Of a stretch of DNA of 64,000 nucleotides, positions 26,820 through 35,903 are shown piece by piece (within the stretch, counting starts at the first letter, position 1; every line of letters begins with the position of its first letter). The notes below the pieces were generated by a model that made no database searches, was not told the DNA's origin, and was given only the letters and a program-made list of their open reading frames with translations. The translations under genes were made by a program, and so were the position numbers. This DNA is from JAHZKN01 sp965250205 (lineage in GTDB: Bacteria; Pseudomonadota; Alphaproteobacteria; Rhizobiales; Hyphomicrobiaceae), in contig CBDFNK010000014.1 in the NCBI GenBank assembly GCA_965250205.1, forward strand, positions 83,206 through 147,205. The letters run 5' to 3'.

Positions 26820-27532
26820 TAACCATAGTGTTCGTCGGATTCTTGATTGGTATGCAGCATGCCCTGGAGGCCGATCATCTTGCTGCGGTGTCGAGCATGA
26901 GCGCTCAAAAAACTGGTGTGCGGGCCTTCACCCGACATGGTATGTTTTGGGGCATCGGTCATGCGTTGATGCTGGTTTTGATCGCCGGCAGTGCAATTCT
27001 ATTGAAATTCACAATGAGTGATCAGTTCTCGAGCCTGCTCGAAGCTGGCGTGGGTGTCATGCTGCTCGCTCTCGGTGTCAACGTGCTGTTGCGTTTAAAA
27101 CAGGATAAGATTCACTTTCATGTCCACGAACATGATAGTGCCAAGCCGCACATTCATGCGCATAGCCATGGTGGTGACCAGCATGTGCCACATCACCTAA
27201 ACCCGCACACCCATTCCCACACCGAGGGCCTGCCTTGGCGGACATTTTCCGTTGGATTGATGCATGGCGTAGCCGGATCCGCGGCCTTGATTGTGTTGAC
27301 TGCGGCGACACAGCAATCTCCGCTTTGGGGGATCTTTTACATTCTCCTTTTTGGGATTGGATCCATTGTCGGCATGGCACTTCTCAGCGTCGCCATTGCT
27401 CTTCCAATGACCTATGCGGCCCAGTCCGTTGATTGGGCGCATCGCGGCCTGCAACTCTGTGTCGGCATTGCAACCTTGGCGATTGGGATGCACTTGGTTT
27501 TTGTGTCTACGACCAGCATTTTTGGCTCCTAA
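26816..27532 (+). CDS. NicO/UreH-type nickel permease
   Basis: This 238-residue membrane protein has the metal-transport motif HALEADH at residues 15-21 (HxxxxDH). A second helix pair is centred on GMFWGIGHALML, and about six hydrophobic segments are present in all. A histidine-rich loop at residues 100-137 would gather nickel. The location at the end of the hydrogenase operon, overlapping hypF by four bases, supports nickel uptake for HypA/HypB. Cobalt or another metal cannot be excluded from sequence. Confidence 0.85.
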   Translation: MITIVFVGFLIGMQHALEADHLAAVSSMSAQKTGVRAFTRHGMFWGIGHALMLVLIAGSAILLKFTMSDQFSSLLEAGVGVMLLALGVNVLLRLKQDKIHFHVHEHDSAKPHIHAHSHGGDQHVPHHLNPHTHSHTEGLPWRTFSVGLMHGVAGSAALIVLTAATQQSPLWGIFYILLFGIGSIVGMALLSVAIALPMTYAAQSVDWAHRGLQLCVGIATLAIGMHLVFVSTTSIFGS

Positions 27533-28096
27533 TTGACGGGTTGGGCGGCTAGGCGCTGGCTTATTTTGCATTCTTAAGAGTTGAAGTCGTACCGGTCAGA
27601 TATGATGGTTTAGATTTCATGTGTGCTTTGCAACTCAATGGCGGAACTTCAGGTTGTCAGCATCCACGACCGCTTTCGGTATGACGTAGACAAAGTTAGG
27701 GGTCACGATTGTTGTCTCCCCCTGCCTCTAGCGGAGGTAGACGCGAAACGTGCGATTTGTCCGCTGTAAGCTGAAGAGGTGACACCACTAATGACAGCAG
27801 TCAATTTCTGCTTTCCCAGATTGAGCGGACAAGCCTGAATGAGACACGCTAGTCGCCAAGTTGAAACTAGTGCGGGAGTTTTGCGGGAGTGCGTGCTGCA
27901 CTGTGCTGAACTATAGGGCCGATGTTGCAACGGGCGCCCCTGTAAGTCATTGAATTTACGTCGTTAGTTTTATTGTCTGCGTCCTCTTAATCAGCTGCTC
28001 TGCCAATGTCGGTCACGTCATTTTGTACGCATGATATTGCCAATCGGAATAGGGCCTTCAAATCTTTTGCTTTCAGATGAAATTGATGAGCCCTGT
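27533..28096. other. Gene-free stretch after the hydrogenase operon
   Basis: About 560 bases contain no supported gene or clear terminator for the operon. Short stretches such as GCGGGAGTTTTGCGGGAGTG at 27878-27899 resemble sequences next to integrase attachment sites, but I cannot identify a coding remnant. It may be debris of the element represented by the AlpA-like gene that follows. Confidence 0.35.
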
Positions 28097-28303
28097 TTAT
28101 CTGACTAATCTTTGGTCAGCTTTGGACTGTATCCAAGCGAGAATATCAGAGAGCAACCAAGCGACTCTGTTTTCGCCGATTTGAATGCGTTTCGGAAACT
28201 TGCCTTGCTTTTCAAGTCTCAAAACATGTTGCGGCGTATAGACGACCATTCGACGTAGTTCATGGCGGTCAATGAGGCGGTCATTGTTATCAAGTTCGCG
28301 CAT
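28097..28303 (-). CDS. AlpA-family excisionase/regulator, likely prophage or island relic
   Basis: The 68-residue protein has the AlpA-type winged helix: YTPQHVLRLEKQGKFPKRIQ followed by WLLSDILAWIQSK. Such proteins regulate integrases of cryptic prophages and islands. The tRNA-Arg gene 320 bases away, with its 3' end facing this gene, is a usual integration target. No integrase is present, so the rest of the element appears lost. Confidence 0.75.
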   Translation of the reverse strand: MRELDNNDRLIDRHELRRMVVYTPQHVLRLEKQGKFPKRIQIGENRVAWLLSDILAWIQSKADQRLVR

Positions 28304-28622
28304 TGCTATCTCCTGTGATCGTTCTTCGACACTTGAGATGGGCAGGGTGCAAAATGTTTCAATGATCTAAATTCATTATAGTTATATACGAAATTATTGC
28401 CGCTCTGTTTTCATTGTCCGTTGCGGTTCGAGAAAGGCTCGTAGCGTTCACTGCGAGGCCGTCAAAAAACGTCCTGCGATTGAAAGACTATATGGAACGG
28501 GTGGATATCAAATATCTTTGTGGAAAAACGCAATCTGCTTCCGTGGTGCTTCCGTGAGCCTAAAAACCCTTACAGCGAGACAGGCATGGTTTTGCTATCT
28601 CATTGAATGCAAAAAAGAAAAA
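28304..28622. other. Non-coding interval between the AlpA gene and tRNA-Arg
   Basis: The 319-base interval has AT-rich DNA near 28365-28400, likely the promoter region of the AlpA gene, and repeated GTGCTTCCGTG-like phrases near 28540. I find no integrase fragment that I could defend. This is where an attachment site core would lie if an element used the tRNA 3' end. Confidence 0.35.
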
Positions 28623-28699
28623 TGGCGATCCCGCCAGGACTCGAACCTGGGACCCTCTGCTTAGAAGGCAGATGCTCTATCCGGCTGAGCTACGGGACC
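28623..28699 (-). tRNA. tRNA-Arg (anticodon UCU)
   Basis: The minus strand folds into a full cloverleaf: acceptor stem GGTCCCG/CGGGATC, D-arm GCTCAGCCGGATAGAGC, anticodon stem TCTGC/GCAGA with loop CTTCTAA (anticodon TCT), T-arm CCAGGTTCGAGTCCTGG, discriminator G and an encoded CCA. It reads AGA codons. Its 3' end faces the AlpA-like gene. Confidence 0.97.
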
Positions 28700-28930
28700 T
28701 TTCCTTTTTTATCAGTGGGTTGAAGCGTTTTAAATGAGAACATTTTAAAAATGTTTTCAATTTACGTTCTCTGAATGTTTCAAATCTTGCAAGATGCTGT
28801 TCTAGTTCAGGTTGATATTTCCATCAAAGTAGCTCTTAAGCTATCGCTTTTTGTTAGGTGCAATCAAGCCCACAAGCGAGTGCTTTCAATATTGAAAATA
28901 TTAGAAAACATGCTGGCAATAACAAGGACC

Positions 28931-29396
28931 TAGCGCGCTTGCGCATTATTTGGACTCATCGGACACCCAAGTCCGCTCGAATATGATTCACCTGTTTTAG
29001 GAGGTGGATCATGGCCAAACCTTATTCTGAAGACCTTCATAAACGTGTGATTGAGCGCATTGAACGCGGGGAGTCGTGCCGGGCAGCAGCAAGCAAACTT
29101 GATGTCAGCGCCAGCTTTTCGATCAATCTCAAGGTGCACGACTCTGCCAACGCCAAAGCCGCACTTGCCGAACGCGGGGCTTGGTTCTTGTTCCTGCCGC
29201 CTTACGCTCCCGATCTCAACCCCATCGAAATGGCGTTTACTAAACTCAAAGCTATCTTGAAGAAAAGCAGCAGCGCAAACATAGCAGGACCTTTGGCATG
29301 CCGTCGGCGACATCTGCAAATTGTTCCCCCCGCGAGAATGCTGGAACTTCTTTAAACACGCAGGCTATGTGCATAACTAAAAGGCGCGATGCTTTA
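28931..29396 (+). mobile_element. Internal-deletion derivative of the IS630 element
   Basis: This 466-bp copy keeps both ends of the IS630 element at 7014-8660 (CCTAGCGCGCT and GGCGCGATGCTTTAG) between TA dinucleotides but lacks about 600 bp of the interior. The join is at GATCAA/TCTCAAGG, where the two parent segments share the three bases CAA. It cannot encode a transposase but could be moved by a complete copy, like a MITE. Confidence 0.85.
29011..29355 (+). pseudogene. Fused IS630 transposase remnant (HTH joined to last catalytic motif)
   Basis: The open frame of 114 codons joins the N-terminal helix-turn-helix part (MAKPYSEDLHKRVIERIERG ... SASFSI) directly to NLKVHDSANAKAALAERGAW and DLNPIEMAF. 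The first two catalytic acids are deleted. The deletion happens to keep the frame open. The product, if made, would keep the DNA-binding part and could act as a repressor of transposition, but that is speculation. Confidence 0.8.
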
Positions 29397-29630
29397 GTTC
29401 TTGTTTTGACTGAGCGTGCAAAAGATTATGGTGAGGAACGCTGCCATCCCAATGGCAATGCTGCTTGTTAGGGCCAATGACAATGTCACGCCAATGCTGG
29501 CTGAAACCACATACGCCAGTGCCGTCCAGAACACAGATGGAAGAACTGCAACAACGATAAAACCTAGACACTGGTCAAAATCAAGGGCGAAAAACGCTGG
29601 ATTTGAGGCTATTGGTGCAGCTTGAGCCAT
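29394..29630 (-). CDS. Small membrane protein, 3' end set by the IS630 copy
   Basis: The 78-residue protein has two hydrophobic helices (CLGFIVVAVLPSVFWTALAY and a second through SIAIGMAAFLTIIFCTL). The ATG at 29630 has AGGA seven bases upstream. Its stop codon TAA at 29394-29396 includes the TA at the end of the IS630 derivative, so the original C terminus may have been longer and been cut by the insertion. I recognise no family. Confidence 0.55.
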   Translation of the reverse strand: MAQAAPIASNPAFFALDFDQCLGFIVVAVLPSVFWTALAYVVSASIGVTLSLALTSSIAIGMAAFLTIIFCTLSQNKN

Positions 29631-29895
29631 GGGGTCGTCCTCAATCCGTTGCCGGTGGGCCCGGGGAATAGTGGGCTTGGTTGAGGATGATAGCCAGGAG
29701 TTCATAAACGAAACCCTAATCTGAGTCGGGCATGATCCCGAATTATTCTCCGGTTCTAACAAAGTCCTTAAAACGCTCTATTTTGAAACAGCACCGGCCT
29801 GGTGTCTGCAACATTCACCGCAAAATCTTGGCCTAGACGTAATTATCCGCCACTATGACAGAGCACCAAACTAATGCCAATAAAGCTCGTTTTTG

Positions 29896-31524
29896 ATGTC
29901 CATACCTGATGCACCCTCCTCACATGATGTGATTATTATTGGTGGCGGCCACAATGGCTTGGTGACAGCGGCCTACTTGGCGCGTGCCGGATTATCGGTG
30001 GTTGTGTTGGAAAAACACACCGTTGTTGGTGGTGCAGCGGTTACAGAAACGTTCCATCCCGGATTTAAGAACTCTGTTGCATCTTATACGGTTAGTCTGC
30101 TCAACCCGAAAATTATTGCTGATCTGGAATTGGCACGTCACGGGCTGAAGATTGTGGAACGTCCTGCCGCTAACTTTTGGCCGATAGACGAGACGCGTGC
30201 GCTGCTGCTGCCTTACGGGAGCGAAGCCCGTCAAGCCGCAATTGCTGAATTTTCAACGGCCGATGCTGCACGCTTGCCGGCTTTTGAAGCAATGCTTGAG
30301 CGCGCTGCAGATGTTCTGCGTGATCTTGTTTTGCAAACACCACCCAATGCTGGAGATGGACTGTCAGCGCTGTTTAACGGAGCCAAACTAGCGCGCCGGG
30401 TGATGCGCCACCCCATTGAAGAACAACGTCTGATTACCGACCTCTTCACGCAAAGCGCTTCAGATTTTCTTGATGGTTGGTTTGAAAACTCCGTCGTAAA
30501 AGCCGCCTTTGCCTTTGACGGCATTGTAGGGGCGTATGCTGCCCCTTCCACACCAGGTACAGCGTATGTTTTATTGCATCACTGCTTTGGGGAAGTGAAT
30601 GGCAAACCTGGGGTCTGGGGCCATGCGCTGGGCGGCATGGGTGCGATCAGCAATGCCATTGCCAGATCTGCCCTGGAGGCTGGTGCTGAACTCAGAATAA
30701 ACGCTGCCATCAGCAAAGTTATCGTCGAGAAGGGACGCGCCGTTGGTGTGCAGTTGGAAAATGGCAAGACAATAAAGGCGCGTGCTGTTGCCTCCGGTGT
30801 TGCCCCAAAATTGCTATTTCGAGACCTGCTGCCCAAGGGTGCGGTTGATGCACATGTGGCAAAGCGGTTTTTAAACATCAAATCCGGGTCAGGCACATTT
30901 CGCATGAATGTTGCGCTCTCTGAGCTACCTAATTTTCGCGCAAGACCGGGCACCAAGGTGGATGTGCACCACGGTGCTGGCATTATTATTGGCCCAACAC
31001 TTGAGTATCTCGAGATGGCCTACCTCGATGCGCGTCGAGAGGGATGGTCAGCAAAGCCCATTGTTGAAATGGTGATCCCATCGACGTTGGACCCGTCTTT
31101 GGCACCCAAAGGCAATCATGTGGCGAGCCTGTTTGTGCAACATGTCGCTCCACAATTGCCTGCGCCACGGACATGGCAGAAGAAGGCAGAAAAAGAAACA
31201 TTCGCCGATTTGGTCATTGATACCGTGACAGCGCATGCACCCAACTTTAAAGACAGCGTCTTGGCCCGGCAGGTTTTATCACCACTTGATCTGGAACGGC
31301 GGTTCGGGCTTGTTGATGGAGACATTTTCCATGGCCAGTTGTCGCTTAATCAACTGTTTTCATTGCGCCCTGTGCTTGGCCATGCCAACTACCGTCTGCC
31401 GTTGAAGGGACTTTATCTTTGCGGCTCGGGCGCACATCCAGGCGGTGGGGTAACGGGTGTTCCAGGACACAATGCGGCGCGTGAGATTGTGCGCGATCTC
31501 AAAAGACAGAAGCGCTGGCGGTAG
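29896..31524 (+). CDS. FAD-dependent oxidoreductase, phytoene desaturase/PYROXD2-like
   Basis: The 542-residue flavoprotein starts with a Rossmann fold: VIIIGGGHNGLVTAAYLARA and, 20 residues on, VVVLEKHTVVGGAA. The C-terminal FAD motif is GLYLCGSGAHPGGGVTGVPG. The overall layout is that of the PYROXD2-like branch of the phytoene-desaturase/amine-oxidase superfamily rather than a true carotenoid enzyme: no other carotenoid genes are nearby. The substrate is unknown. The ATG at 29896 follows an in-frame TTG that could also serve. Confidence 0.8.
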   Translation: MSIPDAPSSHDVIIIGGGHNGLVTAAYLARAGLSVVVLEKHTVVGGAAVTETFHPGFKNSVASYTVSLLNPKIIADLELARHGLKIVERPAANFWPIDETRALLLPYGSEARQAAIAEFSTADAARLPAFEAMLERAADVLRDLVLQTPPNAGDGLSALFNGAKLARRVMRHPIEEQRLITDLFTQSASDFLDGWFENSVVKAAFAFDGIVGAYAAPSTPGTAYVLLHHCFGEVNGKPGVWGHALGGMGAISNAIARSALEAGAELRINAAISKVIVEKGRAVGVQLENGKTIKARAVASGVAPKLLFRDLLPKGAVDAHVAKRFLNIKSGSGTFRMNVALSELPNFRARPGTKVDVHHGAGIIIGPTLEYLEMAYLDARREGWSAKPIVEMVIPSTLDPSLAPKGNHVASLFVQHVAPQLPAPRTWQKKAEKETFADLVIDTVTAHAPNFKDSVLARQVLSPLDLERRFGLVDGDIFHGQLSLNQLFSLRPVLGHANYRLPLKGLYLCGSGAHPGGGVTGVPGHNAAREIVRDLKRQKRWR

Positions 31525-31536
31525 GAAGGCTGGGCC

Positions 31537-31956
31537 ATGTATATTACAGCTGACCTAGTTCTCAACGAGCGAGATATAGAAGAAAAGTTCATCCGTGCCT
31601 CAGGTCCGGGTGGTCAGAATGTCAATAAGGTTGCAACAGCCGTTGAGCTTAGATTTAACGCCGCCCACTCGACTGCCCTGTCTGAGGGTGTGCGCACCAG
31701 ATTGTTGTCGCTTGCCGGTCAGCGCGCCAATCAAGACGGTGTCATTGTCATCCGCGCCGAACGATATCGCAGCCAAGATCGCAATCGTGCCGATGCCCGT
31801 CGACGCTTAGCGGACTTGGTGATCCGGGCCGCGCAAAAGCCAAAACGGCGCATTGCAACCAGGCCGTCGCGGGCCGTCGTTGCGCGCCGTCTTGATGCCA
31901 AAACCCGTCGTAGTTATACAAAGCGTTTGAGACGCACCAAGCCGGATTATGATTAA
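31537..31956 (+). CDS. arfB: Ribosome-rescue peptidyl-tRNA hydrolase ArfB
   Basis: ArfB frees ribosomes stalled on mRNAs without a stop codon by hydrolysing the peptidyl-tRNA. The catalytic GGQ lies in IRASGPGGQNVNKVATAVEL, and the basic tail KPKRRIATRP...KTRRSYTKRLRRTKP is the part that enters the mRNA channel. At 139 residues it is the normal size and clearly not a full release factor. It begins 12 bases after the oxidoreductase gene. Confidence 0.93.
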   Translation: MYITADLVLNERDIEEKFIRASGPGGQNVNKVATAVELRFNAAHSTALSEGVRTRLLSLAGQRANQDGVIVIRAERYRSQDRNRADARRRLADLVIRAAQKPKRRIATRPSRAVVARRLDAKTRRSYTKRLRRTKPDYD

Positions 31957-32052
31957 GTTCTTCGTCGACTGCGTCAGTTCAAGACTGAGACAGAATTCTA
32001 CCACGTCTGTGTTCTTGCCAAGTCTGCATTAGAACGGATAAACACAATCAAG

Positions 32053-32820
32053 ATGCCGAAATTCGCCGCTAATCTTTCAATGATGTTTACAGAGCATGCG
32101 TTTCTGGACCGCTTTGCTGCCGCAGCGGCAGTAGGTTTTGCGGCGGTTGAATTTCTGTTTCCCTACGACCACAAGCCAGAAGTCATCAAGCAGTGCCTTG
32201 AAGAGAACAACCTTGATCTTGTGCTGTTCAATCTATCTCCAGGCGATTGGCAAGCGGACATGCGCGGACTCACGGCTTTAAAGGGAAGAGAAACAGATTT
32301 CCAGGCCGCACTACGCAACGCCATTCATTACGCCCGTGCGCTTGGCTGTCGTCAGCTCCACGCCATGGCAGGATTGACCCCGCACGGTGCTGAACAAGAG
32401 ACCTACATAACCAACCTCAAGACAGCGTGTGCCTGGGCCGCACCCTATGACATCTCCATCCTGATTGAGCCGATTAACACGATTGATATGCCGGATTATT
32501 TTCTGTCGCAACCTGATCGTGCTGCCGATGTAATCAAAACGGTTGGTGCAGACAACATTGGCCTGCAATTTGATCTCTACCATCGCCATAAGATGCAGGG
32601 CGATGTTCTGGCTGAGATTGCTGATTACGTCTCAATGACGCGCCACTACCAATGTGCGGCCCCTCGTGATCGTGGCGAACCGGATCGCCAGGATCTTGAT
32701 TATAAAGCCGTTTTTCAGGCAATTGACGCAAGCGGTTTTGCTGGCTGGATAGGCTGCGAATATCACCCGCGCGGGCGGTCTGAGGACGGTCTTGTCTGGC
32801 GAGACGCGTTGCTGGGTTGA
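32053..32820 (+). CDS. hyi: Hydroxypyruvate isomerase family protein
   Basis: This TIM-barrel enzyme is expected to interconvert hydroxypyruvate and tartronate semialdehyde in glyoxylate metabolism. Motifs are MPKFAANLSMMFTEHAFLDR at the start, ILIEPINTIDMPDYFL (Glu as metal ligand), LQFDLYHRHKMQGD and GWIGCEYHPRG. The length of 255 residues is typical. No tartronate-semialdehyde reductase or glyoxylate carboligase is adjacent, so the pathway assignment rests on the family. Confidence 0.85.
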   Translation: MPKFAANLSMMFTEHAFLDRFAAAAAVGFAAVEFLFPYDHKPEVIKQCLEENNLDLVLFNLSPGDWQADMRGLTALKGRETDFQAALRNAIHYARALGCRQLHAMAGLTPHGAEQETYITNLKTACAWAAPYDISILIEPINTIDMPDYFLSQPDRAADVIKTVGADNIGLQFDLYHRHKMQGDVLAEIADYVSMTRHYQCAAPRDRGEPDRQDLDYKAVFQAIDASGFAGWIGCEYHPRGRSEDGLVWRDALLG

Positions 32821-32860
32821 GCGGTCAGCCAAGTGAATTGATGATTTATGCAGTTTCGTT

Positions 32861-32888
32861 AATCATACTCTTGTAATCATACTCTTGT
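32861..32888. repeat. Two tandem copies of a 14-bp sequence
   Basis: AATCATACTCTTGT occurs twice without a gap between hyi and the VpsF gene. It may be a duplicated protein-binding site or a slippage product. Nothing else marks the 160-base interval. Confidence 0.6.
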
Positions 32889-32979
32889 AGTAGTGTCACA
32901 AAAAGCAATACCTCAAAAACTAACGCTTTAGCCGGTTAGTTCTTGGCTCTCGGCGTAGATGCCCTAATTTGTAGCTTCA

Positions 32980-34296
32980 ATGATAAACGCCCTGACAGCC
33001 AGCCCAATCGTGCCACCCAACACGCGCCTGTTTGAGGTCGCACTGATGGCTGTTCTGGCGTTGTTTCTAACGGTCTCGCCGTTTTTTCTTGAAAATATGG
33101 GTTGGGCCTACGGCGCGCCAGGTGGCAATCCGATTGAGAAAATTCACCCCGCATCCTGGTTGTTATTTGCCGTCTTGTTTTTGTCGGCAGCAACGCGCGT
33201 GAACCCGTTGTCTGCTGTGGTTCAGGCTGCGCACGCGCATTCGTCGGTGATGATCTACGTCGCCGCGGTGATTGTGCTCATCCTTCAGGCAGTCTTTATT
33301 TTGCGCCAACCATTCACGATATACATCGACACGTTTCTGGCACCGGCAGCCGCGTTCCTTTTGCTCTATCGATTGCCAGAGGCGCGCGGGCGGCGGCTAG
33401 CATTGCTGATCCACGCCTTGTTTTTCATCAATTCTGTCATTGGGATTAGTGAATTTTTGTTTGGGTTCCGGCTTACTCCGTTTGTTATTTCAGGGGTAGA
33501 ATTTAGTCAGGAGTGGCGCTCTTCAGCGTTACTTGGTCATCCATTGTCCAACGCACTGATGACAGGATGTTATGTGTTGTCGCTCGCTGTCGGGGCAGGG
33601 CGAGAAATGCCACCCTTTGTTCGTCTTACCGTTTTTTCAGTGACCGCATTAAGTATGGTTGCATTTGGTGGCCGCGCTGCAACATTGGTTATGATTGTGT
33701 TTTTGACCCTTCTTGGTATCAAGAAGCTGTTTGAAATATTGGGCGGGCGCGCTTTTGACCTGCGCAGTGTTTGGTTTATCCTTGCGGCGATCCCGGTTGC
33801 GATCGTTGGTGTTTCTCTGATCTATGACGGTGGTTTTTTCGATCGATTTTTGAGCCGCATTTTTGATGACGATGGCAGTGCCGGAACCCGCCTTGCGATG
33901 CTGAATTTATTCCGCCATATGTCGTGGTATGATTTGTTAGTGGGCCCGGAGCCCAGCCATCTCAAAACCTATACAACTATCTATGGTCTTGAACTTGGCA
34001 TCGAAAGTTTCTGGCTGGCGATGGTGATGGTCAACGGGTTGTTGATCGCGATTCCGTTTTTTGCAGCGCTGTTTCTATTTTGCGGCGCTGTTGCGGGGGC
34101 GGCCAAAAGGACCCCGTCGCTTTGGGTTTTTGCAAGCTTCTTCGCTGTTGCATCGGGGTCCTTGAGCCTGGCGGCCAAAACGCCAGACTTTGCAATTTTG
34201 GTGATGATGATTTTAATTTTATTCCGCATACCGTGGCCGGTCTATGGTGCTGCGCGTGCAAACGGAGTGCGCCATGATCGTGCGGTTTACGGCTAG
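32980..34296 (+). CDS. VpsF-type polysaccharide biosynthesis membrane protein
   Basis: The 438-residue protein has about ten membrane segments (for example VALMAVLALFLTVSPFFL, TALSMVAFGGRAATLVMIVF, WFILAAIPVAIVGVSLIY) and a polar loop (FDDDGSAGTRLAMLNLFRHM) in the place of the large loop of O-antigen ligase/polymerase proteins. It resembles the VpsF group linked to exopolysaccharide polymerisation. No glycosyltransferases adjoin it, so its polymer is unknown. Confidence 0.7.
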   Translation: MINALTASPIVPPNTRLFEVALMAVLALFLTVSPFFLENMGWAYGAPGGNPIEKIHPASWLLFAVLFLSAATRVNPLSAVVQAAHAHSSVMIYVAAVIVLILQAVFILRQPFTIYIDTFLAPAAAFLLLYRLPEARGRRLALLIHALFFINSVIGISEFLFGFRLTPFVISGVEFSQEWRSSALLGHPLSNALMTGCYVLSLAVGAGREMPPFVRLTVFSVTALSMVAFGGRAATLVMIVFLTLLGIKKLFEILGGRAFDLRSVWFILAAIPVAIVGVSLIYDGGFFDRFLSRIFDDDGSAGTRLAMLNLFRHMSWYDLLVGPEPSHLKTYTTIYGLELGIESFWLAMVMVNGLLIAIPFFAALFLFCGAVAGAAKRTPSLWVFASFFAVASGSLSLAAKTPDFAILVMMILILFRIPWPVYGAARANGVRHDRAVYG

Positions 34297-34393
34297 AGCA
34301 CGTCCACTGATTCAACCTAAGATAGACGTGGTTTAACGGAGCGGGTTGGAACCGTTTCAGGCTCAAAGATCTTTAACCGATTATACGTGCGGC

Positions 34394-35782
34394 CTATTCC
34401 GCAGCATTTTTTATGACATTCTGCGAGATGCTCAAACCGTTTTTGGTGTCCGTGCCATTGGCAAGTTCAGGCCCAAACGGGAGATCCAAATGGGCATGTC
34501 GGATCGCGCCTGCCGTGGCGCCTGAAATCAAGTTCCCGGTGATGAGAGTCGCTCCCCCAACCGGATCAGAACTTACCAAAATACCGACCTTGGCATTGCG
34601 GATTAGGTTTTGCGACGCAATAAGATCACGGCGATACGCGCCATACCCGAGGGCGAGGCCGGCACTTGGTGCGTTTTCTATGATGTTGTTGGAAACCACG
34701 CTGTCGGCTTCTACAGAAATACCAACGCCGCGTTTGTCGACGGTTTCATGCTCTCGTCGTTTGAGATTGCGAATGAGATTGCCGGTAATGGCCGCCAGGC
34801 GTCCACCTTGATTGAAGTTGGTGACAGAAATACCGGTCGCGGCGTCGCTGATCATATTGTTGGAGATCATAGCGCCTTCAAATTCAAATTCTGCGTAGAG
34901 TGCAACCTCTCCAATGTGTGCAACTGAATTTGAGAGAATTTGTAAGTTTGAGGCAGCGTTGCCTCTGACGGCAGAATATGCACAGTCGGAGATGTGATTG
35001 TCAGTGACGCTAACGTTGCCGGCGCGAAAGACATTGATGCCATTGCCATACTGGCCGCTACCGCCACTTTTTGCGGCAACCTGCTCTATGCGGTTTGCGC
35101 TGATACGGGTGCCGTCGGGGCCTGGCGTGCTACGCCAAACTTGGATGGCATTGTCACCACAGCGGCGCACAGTGTTGTGGACGATGTCGAGGCCGGTGGA
35201 ATCGCGGGCGAGTAGGGCCGTTGAACGGACCTCTTCAACCGTTGTGTTTTGAACCCGTCCTGAACATCCCTGAAGCGTCAGTCCATTGAGTAAGCTGTGG
35301 TTGACCAAACACGCGTTGATCTCAATGTTGGAGCAGTTCTCAAACTTTAAGAGTGCGTCCGAGCGATGGGCATCAAGTGCCAGGTTTTGACCATCAAACC
35401 CCAGTCCTTGCAATAAAATATCTACCACGTTTTCCGCATGGACGAACGTTGACCCACCTACAAACTGCAATTGGGTTAGGCCGTGTGCACCGATGAGTTT
35501 GGTGCCCGTTCGCAGGATGATATCCGCAACTCGAAACGTGCCAGGTGGTAGATAGACCGGCAGGTTATGTTGCGCGTGCGTGTCAATGATGTGTTGCAAC
35601 TGCTGAGACTGATCTGCGGTGCTTCCGGCTTTCAACGCAACCCATGCCTGATACTGGGCCTGGTGTCGGGCCCCTACGTCTCGTGGGCGCGCTCTTGAGC
35701 CCGCGTTAACGGTGGCACCAGCCACAGTCGTGATCCCTACACCGAGCCCCGCTGTCATTACAGTGCGCCTTGATGGATCCAT
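34394..35782 (-). CDS. Tat-exported beta-helix protein (TIGR03808 type)
   Basis: The 462-residue protein begins with a twin-arginine signal (SRRTVMTAGLGVG). The body consists of repeated short strands with Asn ladders (for example ISANRIEQV, VTDNHISDCAYSAVRGN, ISNNMISDAATGISVTN, VVSNNIIENAPSAGLALG), typical of a parallel beta-helix. This corresponds to the alphaproteobacterial TIGR03808 family, whose function is unknown; the fold is often used for polysaccharide binding or cleavage. It is convergent with the VpsF gene. Confidence 0.8.
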   Translation of the reverse strand: MDPSRRTVMTAGLGVGITTVAGATVNAGSRARPRDVGARHQAQYQAWVALKAGSTADQSQQLQHIIDTHAQHNLPVYLPPGTFRVADIILRTGTKLIGAHGLTQLQFVGGSTFVHAENVVDILLQGLGFDGQNLALDAHRSDALLKFENCSNIEINACLVNHSLLNGLTLQGCSGRVQNTTVEEVRSTALLARDSTGLDIVHNTVRRCGDNAIQVWRSTPGPDGTRISANRIEQVAAKSGGSGQYGNGINVFRAGNVSVTDNHISDCAYSAVRGNAASNLQILSNSVAHIGEVALYAEFEFEGAMISNNMISDAATGISVTNFNQGGRLAAITGNLIRNLKRREHETVDKRGVGISVEADSVVSNNIIENAPSAGLALGYGAYRRDLIASQNLIRNAKVGILVSSDPVGGATLITGNLISGATAGAIRHAHLDLPFGPELANGTDTKNGLSISQNVIKNAAE

Positions 35783-35903
35783 TACCTTGCCTCGCCTTAA
35801 GATCTCAGTCTGAGATCAGAACACGCAACGCAAGGTGCGCGCCAAAGTGGGGTATCGGGGTCGACTTTGAGGATCGGTGTCGGCTTGGCCGACCGCGTTA
35901 AGA

